Positions 1 through 6,827 of a DNA stretch of 20,575 bases are shown here, one piece after another. The stretch spans positions 1 to 20,575 of the forward strand of contig CALARR010000205.1 of the NCBI GenBank assembly GCA_937889015.1, written 5' to 3'. A model generated the notes under the pieces. That model was given only the letters and a program-made list of their open reading frames with translations, did not search any database and was not told the origin of the DNA. Position numbers and translations under genes: made by a program. The DNA comes from an uncultured Planctomycetales bacterium. Lineage in GTDB: Bacteria; Planctomycetota; Planctomycetia; Pirellulales; Thermoguttaceae. Within the stretch, counting starts at the first letter, position 1; every line of letters begins with the position of its first letter.

Positions 1-4
1 TACG

Positions 5-1537
5 ATGCCTGATCCATCCCAAGCCGATCTGCTGTCACGTCTGGCCACGCCCGGCAACGACGCCGAACTCTGGTCCACGCTCGCCGCCACCGAGCCGGAA
101 CACGAGTCCGTGCCCAGCGAGCCCGATCCCAAATTATCCGCCCTTTTGGATCGGATCAAGAAGCTCACCGGCCAGGAGCAAGCGGCCGACGCCGCGCCGC
201 CCCCGGCCGCGCCGACCCCCGCCGCCACGGCCGACGTCACGCCCCCGGCCACCGCCGGCACGGACGACGACGCCAGCAATTCCTTCGTGCCCGTCGAGCC
301 CAACTCCTTGATGGAGGCCCAGCTCACCGAGAGCGAGGTCGAATCCCTGGCCCTGAAGTACCTCTTGGCACGCGGAGATGTCACCGGTCGCGATGTCGCC
401 GATCAGCTCAAGCTCCCCTTCGTGCTGATCGACGAACTCCTGCGGCGCATGAAGAACGACCAGCTCGTGGCCCACCGCGGCTCGGCCCCCATGAACGACT
501 ACCAGTACCAGCTCACCGAGCTGGGACGGGAGCGCGCACGCAGGCTGGGCGAACACTGCAGCTACTTTGGCGCCGCGCCCGTCTCGCTGCGCGACTACAT
601 CCAGGCCGTGAAGGCCCAATCCCTGGCCCATCAACACCCCTCGCCCGAAGCCCTCAAACGCGCCTTCGGCGAACTGCTGCTCAGCCAACGGATGCTCGAT
701 CGCTTGGGACCCGCCGTCAATTCGGGCCGAGGCCTGTTCCTCTACGGAGCCCCGGGCAACGGCAAAACAAGCATCGCCCAACGCGTGACCGGGGCCTTCG
801 GACAGCACATTTGGCTCCCCCGCGCGATCGGCGTGGACGGCGAAATCGTCCGCCTCTATGACCCGGTCGTGCACGAAGAACTGCCGCTGGCGTCCGGTAC
901 GGGCCTCATCGACCAGCGCAAGATCGACAAACGCTGGATCCGCGTGCGCCGGCCCACGATCATCGCCGGCGGCGAACTGACCATGTCGGCCCTCGAAGTC
1001 ACCCTCAACACGTCCACCGGCATCTGCGAGGCGCCCCTGCAGTTGAAGAGCAATTGCGGCACCTTGGTGATCGATGACTTCGGCCGCCAGCGCATGCGCA
1101 TCGACGAGTTGCTCAACCGCTGGATCGTGCCCCTGGAAATGCGCTTCGACTTCCTCAACCTGCCCAACGGCAAGAAGATCACCGTCCCCTTCGACCAGTT
1201 GATCGTCTTCTCCACCAACCTCGAACCGCGCGACCTGGTCGACGAGGCCTTTCTCCGCCGCGTGCCCTACAAGATCGAGGTCCTCGACCCCAGCGAAACC
1301 GAGTTCCGCGACCTGTTCCGCAAAATGGGCGAAAAACTCGGCTTCCCCTACAACGAAGCGGCCGTCAACCACTTGATCGAAAGACACTACAAACAGGCCG
1401 GCAGACCGCTGCGCTTCTGCCAACCCCGCGATATCCTGCTCCAGGTCCGCAACTACTGCGTCTATCGCAACTGCCCCCTGGAAATGGCCCCCGAGTACTT
1501 CGACCTGGCCGTAGAGAACTACTTCGCCGTGATGTAG
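5..1537 (+). CDS. AAA+ ATPase with N-terminal winged-helix domain
   Basis: Predicted cytoplasmic ATPase of 510 residues. Residues 1-100 are a low-complexity Ala/Pro/Asp linker. Residues about 108-180 read as a winged helix-turn-helix: alternating helices, then a basic wing ending in YQYQLTELGRERA. The ATPase core follows, with Walker A GAPGNGKTS at 248-256, a Walker B-like LVIDDFG at 354-360 (Asp-Asp rather than Asp-Glu), a sensor-1-like STN at 403-405 and an arginine-finger-like FLRRVPYK near 417-423. A sensor-2-like GRPLRFCQPRDIL lies near 467. The start at position 5 gives a natural N-terminus, but only four bases precede it, so an upstream start cannot be excluded. A stem-loop follows the stop. 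I do not recognise a characterised homologue. A DNA- or protein-remodelling role is inference from the domain pair. Confidence 0.85.
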   Translation: MPDPSQADLLSRLATPGNDAELWSTLAATEPEHESVPSEPDPKLSALLDRIKKLTGQEQAADAAPPPAAPTPAATADVTPPATAGTDDDASNSFVPVEPNSLMEAQLTESEVESLALKYLLARGDVTGRDVADQLKLPFVLIDELLRRMKNDQLVAHRGSAPMNDYQYQLTELGRERARRLGEHCSYFGAAPVSLRDYIQAVKAQSLAHQHPSPEALKRAFGELLLSQRMLDRLGPAVNSGRGLFLYGAPGNGKTSIAQRVTGAFGQHIWLPRAIGVDGEIVRLYDPVVHEELPLASGTGLIDQRKIDKRWIRVRRPTIIAGGELTMSALEVTLNTSTGICEAPLQLKSNCGTLVIDDFGRQRMRIDELLNRWIVPLEMRFDFLNLPNGKKITVPFDQLIVFSTNLEPRDLVDEAFLRRVPYKIEVLDPSETEFRDLFRKMGEKLGFPYNEAAVNHLIERHYKQAGRPLRFCQPRDILLQVRNYCVYRNCPLEMAPEYFDLAVENYFAVM

Positions 1538-1960
1538 GACCTTCGACCCCCGGCCATCCGCGATGAGCTATCCGCCGGCCTGGGGTCACCCTGCGTGTGG
1601 GGGGGCTCTAATACGGCGCCCCGCCGGCACGTAATGGCAGGTAACTCCCCTTTTCAGGATGGGGCCGACCTGCGAAAATAGAACTATTGATCTCTGCATT
1701 GCCAATGGCCCCGGCCGACCAACGGAAGGCCGGGAAAACCGGGCTCCCGCGACCAACCTACGGTCGGTGCCCGGCCCTCGGTTCATTCGCTATGCAGGAC
1801 CCAATAATGCCCGGAAACCCTGCCTAACGGCAATTCCCGGCAAAACTCTGGACCCCGCTGGGTTTTGTCGCTGCCAACCCAGCCCTGATCGCCATTCACC
1901 GGGGTGCCCGCGGACGCGGGACATGCCTGGCAGCACCGAGTTCTATAGGACAAAACGACG
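1538..1960. other. 423-bp non-coding stretch with several stem-loops
   Basis: No convincing gene is seen. Besides the stem-loop at 1545-1587 it holds three palindromic blocks. The first is CCCGGCC/GGCCGGG (1710-1716 with 1728-1734). The second is GCTGGGTT/AACCCAGC (1857-1864 with 1876-1883, perfect). The third is CCCGC/GCGGG (1907-1911 with 1916-1920), enclosed by GGTG/CACC (1903-1906 with 1934-1937). The last two lie just upstream of the helicase start and could be a structured 5' leader. Short open frames on both strands here lack family character. Confidence 0.5.
1545..1587 (+). terminator. Stem-loop just after the AAA+ ATPase gene
   Basis: GACCCCCGGCC (1545-1555) pairs with GGCCTGGGGTC (1577-1587) with a single C/T mismatch, starting 7 bases after the stop codon. 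There is no T-run, so it may be a Rho-type or mRNA-stabilising 3' end rather than a classical intrinsic terminator. Confidence 0.4.
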
Positions 1961-3304
1961 TTGACCACGCGACGAAGAGGCACTGAAACCCCTCCCCCCC
2001 CATTTGGAAGCATCGCCCTCTCGCCTGTGATGCTCACGGCTTTGCAGGAGGCCGGATATCAGGAGCCGACTCCGGTTCAGGCCGGGCTCATCCCTCGGGC
2101 CTTGGCCGGCGTGGATGTGATGGCCCAGGCGCGCACCGGCACCGGCAAGACCGCCGCCTTCGCCATCCCCATCCTGGAAAGCCTGGATCCGAACAAACGC
2201 GGCTCCCTGCCCCACGCCCTGATCCTCGTGCCCACGCGCGAACTGGCCGTGCAGGTCCGCGACGAAGTCCTGAAGTTGGCCCAGGGGCGTCACGCCAGCA
2301 TCGTGGCCGTCTACGGCGGCAAGCCCCTCCGCAAACAGACCCAGGATCTGCAGCGCGGGGCCCAGGTCATCGTGGGCACGCCGGGCCGCGTGTTGGACCA
2401 CATGGGCCGTGGCACGCTGCTGCTGAAGGAACTCCGCCTCGTGGTCCTCGACGAGGCCGACCGCATGCTGGATATCGGTTTCCGCCCGGACATCGAGAAA
2501 ATCCTCCGCCACTGCCCCGCTTCGCGCCAGACGCTATTGCTCAGCGCCACCATCCCGCCGCCGGTCCGCCGCCTCGCCGAACGCTACATGCGCGAACCGG
2601 AGATGGTCGATTGCTCGCCGCAAGACATCGCCGTCGAAACTATCGAGCAGTTCTACTTTACCGTCGATCCGCAGAAGAAGTTCGACCTGCTGCAACGGCT
2701 CATCGAACGCGAAAATCCCTCCCAAGCAATCGTCTTCTGCCGTACGCGCCGCGGAACCGAAAAGCTGGGCGAACGCCTGGGGCGAAAACTCGCTGGCGTC
2801 GCCGCCATCCATGGCGATCTGGCCCAACGCCAACGCGATCGCGTCATGGCCCAGTTCCGCGAAGGAAAGGTCCGCTTCCTCGTGGCTACCGACGTTGTGG
2901 GCCGCGGAATCGATGTCAGCAGCATCTCGCACATCATCAACTTCGATATCCCCCAGTTCTCCGACGACTACGTGCACCGTGTCGGCCGCACTGGGCGCAT
3001 GGGCCGCGAGGGCGTTGCCTTCACCTTCGTCTCGCCCGAAGAAGGCAACGAACTGACGCGGATCGAAATGCGGATCAACCGCCAACTGATCCGCGACGAA
3101 ATCGCCGGCTTCGTGACCTTCACGCGCGCTGGGATGGCCACGCCGCCGCCCGCCACAACCCCAACCCCTTCGGTCGATGGCGCACCCTCGGCCAACGAGC
3201 TGGGCCTGCCCGCCGAAGAGCCGAGCCTGCCTGCCGAGCCCCCCGCCCCTGCGCGCAAGCCCGTCTTCGGCCGGCCCCAACGACGCATCCGCCGCGCCCT
3301 GTGA
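1961..3304 (+). CDS. DEAD-box ATP-dependent RNA helicase (RhlE-like)
   Basis: An RNA-unwinding helicase of 447 residues, probably acting in cold adaptation, ribosome assembly or mRNA decay, as is known for the family. All motifs are present: the Q-motif region from F15 to Q40, motif I AQARTGTGKT (55-64), Ia PTRELA (91-96), Ib TPGR (140-143), II DEAD (164-167), III SAT (195-197), V VATDVVGRGID (308-318) and VI HRVGRTGR (339-346). A Pro/Ala-rich tail from about 385 ends in a basic GRPQRRIRRAL, typical of RNA-tethering tails. The chosen start is TTG at 1961, with AGGA about 10 bases upstream. The first in-frame ATG (codon 24) would remove the conserved Q-motif phenylalanine. A run of eight C bases lies at 1994-2001 in the N-terminal Pro stretch. 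The gene is followed by a small hairpin. Confidence 0.95.
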   Translation: MTTRRRGTETPPPPFGSIALSPVMLTALQEAGYQEPTPVQAGLIPRALAGVDVMAQARTGTGKTAAFAIPILESLDPNKRGSLPHALILVPTRELAVQVRDEVLKLAQGRHASIVAVYGGKPLRKQTQDLQRGAQVIVGTPGRVLDHMGRGTLLLKELRLVVLDEADRMLDIGFRPDIEKILRHCPASRQTLLLSATIPPPVRRLAERYMREPEMVDCSPQDIAVETIEQFYFTVDPQKKFDLLQRLIERENPSQAIVFCRTRRGTEKLGERLGRKLAGVAAIHGDLAQRQRDRVMAQFREGKVRFLVATDVVGRGIDVSSISHIINFDIPQFSDDYVHRVGRTGRMGREGVAFTFVSPEEGNELTRIEMRINRQLIRDEIAGFVTFTRAGMATPPPATTPTPSVDGAPSANELGLPAEEPSLPAEPPAPARKPVFGRPQRRIRRAL

Positions 3305-3319
3305 TTTCCGCGCCTTAGT

Positions 3320-3337
3320 CGAACTCCCCACAGTTCG
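3320..3337 (+). terminator. Small hairpin after the RNA helicase gene
   Basis: CGAACT (3320-3325) and AGTTCG (3332-3337) form a perfect 6-bp stem with a CCCCAC loop, 15 bases after the stop. There is no T-tract, so a terminator role is uncertain. Confidence 0.25.
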
Positions 3338-3377
3338 CGCCCACGCCGGCCTCCTCCGCGCCGGGCCTTTTCGCCGC

Positions 3378-3407
3378 TTTGCGCGAAACACGTTCTATTG
3401 GCGCAAA
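3378..3407. promoter_or_regulatory. Inverted repeat upstream of the TIM-barrel enzyme, possible operator
   Basis: TTTGCGC (3378-3384) and GCGCAAA (3401-3407) form a perfect 7-bp inverted repeat with a 16-base spacer. It lies just upstream of a promoter-like sequence at 3415-3442. Two symmetric half-sites with this spacing could bind a dimeric regulator. This is inference from sequence symmetry only. Confidence 0.25.
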
Positions 3408-3414
3408 AGTAGCG

Positions 3415-3442
3415 TTGAATTGCGCAGCCGCCCGGCTATCGT
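3415..3442 (+). promoter_or_regulatory. Candidate sigma70-type promoter for the TIM-barrel enzyme gene
   Basis: TTGAAT (3415-3420), 16-base spacer, TATCGT (3437-3442). It lies about 105 bases before the GTG start at 3547, with an inverted repeat immediately upstream. Confidence 0.3.
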
Positions 3443-3546
3443 TGAGGACGTTGGCCTTGCGCTGCCCTGCACAACGCCAACCCACCGGGACCGGCCGCTG
3501 CGCTGGTCACTTCCGCCCCATCCAAACATTGCCCGGGAGACTCGTC

Positions 3547-4374
3547 GTGGGAAAAGTCGCGATTGGACTGAATCTGGAAGCCGTGCGTACCTCGCACAAG
3601 TCGTTCGAATGGGCCGCGCAATTCGCCGCCGAACTCGGCTATCAGTACATCGAGCCCATGGTCCACTGGGGACGCGAACTGCTCAGCGAAGCCCGCTACT
3701 TCCACAGCGTCTCCATGCTCGACGATCCCCTGCGCATTCGCCGCGTCTGCGACAAACACGGTCTGAAACTCTCGGCCCTCTCCTCGCACAGCCAGCTTTC
3801 CAAACCCGAAATCGCCGTCGAGTACCTGAAGCAGGCCGCGCGCTACGCCGCCGAATGCGGCGCGCCGGTCATCAACACGCACGAAGGCCACAAGCAGCCT
3901 TGGACCACCGAAGACGAGGACTTCGTGCTCATCCGCTATTCCATCATGGAGGCCTCCAAGGTCTGCGAGCCGCGCGGCATCAAGCTGGGCCTGGAAATGC
4001 ACCAGACCTACTCCCTCATCCCCGACAAGTACGATCGCATCCTCTCCCTCGTCGATTCGCCTGCGGTGGGCGCCAACTTCGACACCGGCAACGCCTATCT
4101 CGGCGGCGTGGACCCCATCGCCTGGCTGGAGAGAATCAAGCACCGCCTGGTCCACATCCATGCCAAGGACATCACCGTCGAGCAATCCGACGCCGAACGC
4201 GGCAAAGTCATGGGCACGCCCGTCGGCTGCGCCTGCGGCGATGGGGTCATCGACTGGCAACGCGTCATCGCCATCGTCCGCTCCATCCCCCAGGACATCG
4301 TGCTCAGCGTCGAGTGCGGCACCCTCGATCAGGCCGCCCGGAGCATCGACCACCTCCGCCGACTGGTGGCGTAA
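3547..4374 (+). CDS. Sugar phosphate isomerase/epimerase family protein (xylose-isomerase-like TIM barrel)
   Basis: Predicted metal-dependent sugar isomerase or epimerase of the AP endonuclease 2/xylose-isomerase-like superfamily, 275 residues. The expected metal and substrate ligands lie at the ends of successive strands: E150 in LGLEMHQ, D179 in NFDTGN, H203/H205 in VHIHAKD and E256 in LSVECGT. The start is GTG at 3547, preceded by GGGAGA with correct spacing. The frame stays open upstream to 3379, but that part has no family resemblance. The exact substrate cannot be read from sequence. Planctomycetes carry many such paralogues, often for uncommon sugars or inositols. It stands alone, not in an obvious pathway operon. 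Confidence 0.88.
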   Translation: MGKVAIGLNLEAVRTSHKSFEWAAQFAAELGYQYIEPMVHWGRELLSEARYFHSVSMLDDPLRIRRVCDKHGLKLSALSSHSQLSKPEIAVEYLKQAARYAAECGAPVINTHEGHKQPWTTEDEDFVLIRYSIMEASKVCEPRGIKLGLEMHQTYSLIPDKYDRILSLVDSPAVGANFDTGNAYLGGVDPIAWLERIKHRLVHIHAKDITVEQSDAERGKVMGTPVGCACGDGVIDWQRVIAIVRSIPQDIVLSVECGTLDQAARSIDHLRRLVA

Positions 4375-4578
4375 GCCTCGCGTTCACGCCTGATTCTCGA
4401 GCGTGCGCCCCCAATGGCCCCTGCGCGTACCTGGGTGGACACCCCCCCACTGAAGCCTGAAGCGCCAGCGAAGGCTGGGTGACGAAATCGCAAGCGAAGG
4501 CAAGAGACCAGGTATCCCCTGCATGGATGCAACAACCCATCCACGAGGACTAGACGACTTGCGCTTCGTACGTGTGTT

Positions 4579-4605
4579 GTAACGTGCTCTTGGAGAACAC
4601 GTTAC
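4579..4605. repeat. Perfect 8-bp inverted repeat
   Basis: GTAACGTG (4579-4586) and CACGTTAC (4598-4605) with an 11-base spacer, in the low-GC gene-poor stretch. It could be a hairpin or a regulator site; no adjacent gene clarifies its role. Confidence 0.35.
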
Positions 4606-4721
4606 GGCGCTGTTGCTTCGACCAATGTCATAGCAGCGCGATGCAGTGCGTTGCGTGATGCTAGCAACACGTCAGCGATCTGAGAAAACGGGCCATCTGT
4701 GATGATTGGGTGCCAAGCCAC

Positions 4722-4740
4722 GCCCACGCTCGGCGTGGGC
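4722..4740. repeat. Perfect 8-bp palindromic hairpin
   Basis: GCCCACGC, three-base loop TCG, GCGTGGGC, followed by CCGCTTTTCG. On the plus strand it resembles a weak terminator. It also has the form of a dispersed palindromic (REP-like) element, which only a genome-wide search can decide. Confidence 0.4.
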
Positions 4741-4957
4741 CCGCTTTTCGTGGGCATGCGGAAGCTGGGGGACGCCTGGCAGTTCGAACATCGATGCACG
4801 GCCATGGCCTCTCGACATTCCGAACACCCAATCCACCGCAAACGCACCTTCCAGTGAACTTGGCATGGATTCGTGCCGATTAAACAAGCTGCGTTGAGTT
4901 TGCCGGTTGCGCTGTTGTTTGCGCTAGCTGCCTTTCGCTCTTGCCAGGATTGCCCAA

Positions 4958-6526
4958 ATGTCCAAGCGAACATCCAAGTCGCGCAGGTCGAAGATGCAGG
5001 CGGCACCGGAGGGTCCTACCCAGGACCTCCGTATCGATGGCCCCCACGTCGCGTCAACCGCGCCCGACCCGGTCGTGCCGGCTATGCCCGACCCGGTCGT
5101 GCCCGCCTCGGCCGATTCGATCGTGCCGGCAACCATCAACGCCGAAGTGACTCCACCGCCGGCAGTCTCCGCCTCTGGCGACGCGGTCCCCGAGCAGCTC
5201 CTGGCCGCGCAGCAATTGCACACCCAGGCCACCCAATTGGTGGCGGAACTCCAGACCCGCCAGCAGTCGGTCGACCATCGCGAAGCCCAACTCAACGCGC
5301 GCATGGCCCAGATCGAACGGGCCGAGCGCGCGGCTCGGCTGTGGATGCAGCAGCGTGAAGAGGAGCTGGCCACGCGTCAGACGGCGATCCACGCGCAGGA
5401 GCAAGACCTGTTGCAGCGTCTGGAACGCCTCTCGCTGGCGGAGAAGGCCTTCGAACAGCGAACCCTGGCCGGCGATGACGACCTGCGGCAACGCGAAACC
5501 CGCCTGCAACGCCAATGCGAGCAGGTCGAATCAGGGCAGACGCGATTGGCCGAACAGCACGCCGAGCTGCGCTGCTCGCGCCAGGCGTGGGAAGTCGAAC
5601 GCCGCCGCGCCGAAGACGCCCTGCAATATCGCAGCCAGCAAATCCAGGCCCAGCAAGCCGCGATGGAGGAACAGGTGCGATTGGCCATGGCGCGCGTCGA
5701 ACAGCACCGCCAGGCCCTCGAAGCCGAGGCCCAGGCCGCAGCCGAAAATCTGCGCCAGTCTCGCCGGTCCACCTCCGCCGATGAGGTCGCTCGCCAGAAC
5801 GACCAGCTTCAGGCCCAGTCCGATCTCCGAACACGCTGGCAACGACTCCACGAGAGTGAGCAGCGCCTGGCCGTCGCCCAGGAAGAAGTGGAAAAACTGC
5901 GCAAGGAACTGCAGCAGCAGCAGAGTCAGATGCAGGAGTCGTTCCACGCCCAACGCCGGCAACTGGCCCTCGAGCACCGCCGAGCGATCAGCGACCTGGA
6001 GCAGCAGCGGCAGGCCGTGCGCCGCCGCAGCGAGCACGTCGATCAGTGCCGCGCCGCCCTCGAGCAACTCCGCGAAGAACTGGGCCAACTCCATCGCGAG
6101 TCCTTGGAAATGCGCTTGGCCTGCGAGGAGTTGTGGATGCAACTCTCCGGCGCGGCGCCGCCCGCCGCGCTGACCAAGAGCCTGGGCCAGATCCGTACGC
6201 GCCTGGCTCACGACCAACGCCTCCTGCAGGAGGACATCACGCACCAGAAGGAAGAGTTGGAGGCCATCCGCGAGGAACTGTCGCAACAGCACGAACGTCT
6301 CTTGCAGCAAAAACACAACTTCCAGCAATGGTCCGACCGCCAACGTCAACAGGTCGATCAGATGGCGCAGCAACTCGTGGCTCGTGAACAGCAGATCCAA
6401 CGGCGCGATCTGGAGCTCACCGAACAAACACATCGCTGGCAATCCGAACGCTTGGAATACCAACGCGAGATCCGCCGGCTCCGCGCCAAATTGCCCCAAA
6501 GCGACGAATGCCTCGTCTTGGGCTGA
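4958..6526 (+). CDS. Long coiled-coil protein, unknown function
   Basis: A 522-residue protein without a signal peptide or membrane segment. The N-terminus is strongly basic (MSKRTSKSRRSK), followed by a Pro/Val/Ala-rich linker with three tandem 8-residue repeats (35-58: APDPVVPA, MPDPVVPA, SADSIVPA). From about residue 79 to 515 it is almost entirely Gln/Glu/Arg/Leu-rich heptad sequence, predicted as a long coiled coil with short breaks, notably an Ala/Pro segment near 398-405. Such proteins resemble the arms of SMC-like or cytoskeletal scaffold proteins, but no ATPase head is present. The ATG at 4958 is preceded by CCAGGA. The function (scaffold, filament or nucleoid-associated) is unknown. 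Database hits to chromosome segregation ATPases would probably reflect coiled-coil similarity only. Confidence 0.88.
   Translation: MSKRTSKSRRSKMQAAPEGPTQDLRIDGPHVASTAPDPVVPAMPDPVVPASADSIVPATINAEVTPPPAVSASGDAVPEQLLAAQQLHTQATQLVAELQTRQQSVDHREAQLNARMAQIERAERAARLWMQQREEELATRQTAIHAQEQDLLQRLERLSLAEKAFEQRTLAGDDDLRQRETRLQRQCEQVESGQTRLAEQHAELRCSRQAWEVERRRAEDALQYRSQQIQAQQAAMEEQVRLAMARVEQHRQALEAEAQAAAENLRQSRRSTSADEVARQNDQLQAQSDLRTRWQRLHESEQRLAVAQEEVEKLRKELQQQQSQMQESFHAQRRQLALEHRRAISDLEQQRQAVRRRSEHVDQCRAALEQLREELGQLHRESLEMRLACEELWMQLSGAAPPAALTKSLGQIRTRLAHDQRLLQEDITHQKEELEAIREELSQQHERLLQQKHNFQQWSDRQRQQVDQMAQQLVAREQQIQRRDLELTEQTHRWQSERLEYQREIRRLRAKLPQSDECLVLG
5062..5128 (+). repeat. 24-bp tandem repeat encoding an 8-residue PDPVVPA-type unit
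   Basis: The 18-base string GCCCGACCCGGTCGTGCC occurs at 5062-5079 and again at 5086-5103, a 24-base period. A degenerate third copy follows at about 5110-5128. It lies in frame in the linker of the coiled-coil protein. Confidence 0.7.
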
Positions 6527-6827
6527 CCGTCTGCCCCAGAACTCCCCCAACCCGCTCCCGGGACCTTTCCGCCAGAGGGCCCCCGCCCCCTTCACCTGTC
6601 CATTTTCCTCCACGCGTCCCTGGTTCCGGCCGAACAGGCGTCGCGACATGGACGCCCCCATCCGCCACGCCCCGCGACTGGCTCACTTCACCCCTTGCGA
6701 CGATGGCCGCTCAGATAGATAATGCAACCCGGGCGACCAGCGCGAGCCCGGTTTCAGGGGAGAAACGCCTGCTCCACGCTGCATTCCTTCTCTGAATCCC
6801 AACACACTCCCTCCCTCGCCGTCGTGC
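6527..6827. other. 301-bp intergenic region upstream of the DNA helicase
   Basis: No gene is seen. It is C-rich and holds a promoter-like sequence at 6695-6723. A hairpin CCGGGC/GCCCGG follows at about 6727-6749, flanked by AA on the left and TTT on the right. The rest has no visible structure. Confidence 0.4.
6695..6723 (+). promoter_or_regulatory. Candidate sigma70-type promoter for the DinG-type helicase
   Basis: TTGCGA (6695-6700), 17-base spacer, GATAAT (6718-6723). The hexamers are close to consensus with ideal spacing. It would give a leader of about 100 bases that contains the CCGGGC/GCCCGG hairpin. Confidence 0.45.

Larger units (their letters stand above)
4375..4957. other. 583-bp gene-poor stretch of unusual composition
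   Basis: By eye, about 4540-4930 is clearly less GC-rich than its neighbours. It contains a perfect inverted repeat GTAACGTG/CACGTTAC (4579-4586 with 4598-4605), a perfect 8-bp hairpin GCCCACGC/GCGTGGGC (4722-4729 with 4733-4740) followed by CCGCTTTTCG, and a 9-base direct repeat AGCGAAGGC (4467-4475 and 4493-4501). A minus-strand open frame (5006-4602, 134 residues) contains several Cys, including CSNC, but it overlaps the start of the next gene and matches nothing I know. It may be a relic, a dispersed-repeat site or a small RNA locus. Confidence 0.4.

Noticed and set aside
134..1423. 429-codon minus-strand frame opposite the AAA+ gene
   Set aside because: It is antisense to an ATPase with intact motifs, and its composition is typical of a shadow frame.
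3379..3546. Upstream extension of the sugar isomerase-like protein
   Set aside because: The GTG at 3547 has a ribosome binding site and matches the family's N-terminus. The extension covers an inverted repeat and a promoter-like sequence.
4602..5006. Minus-strand 134-codon frame with several cysteines
   Set aside because: It overlaps the start of the coiled-coil gene, has no ribosome binding site or recognised family, and is kept only as part of the odd intergenic stretch.
5531..6661. 376-codon minus-strand frame rich in Leu opposite the coiled-coil gene
   Set aside because: The Leu/Phe richness is the complement of Gln/Glu codons on the plus strand, so it is not an independent gene.
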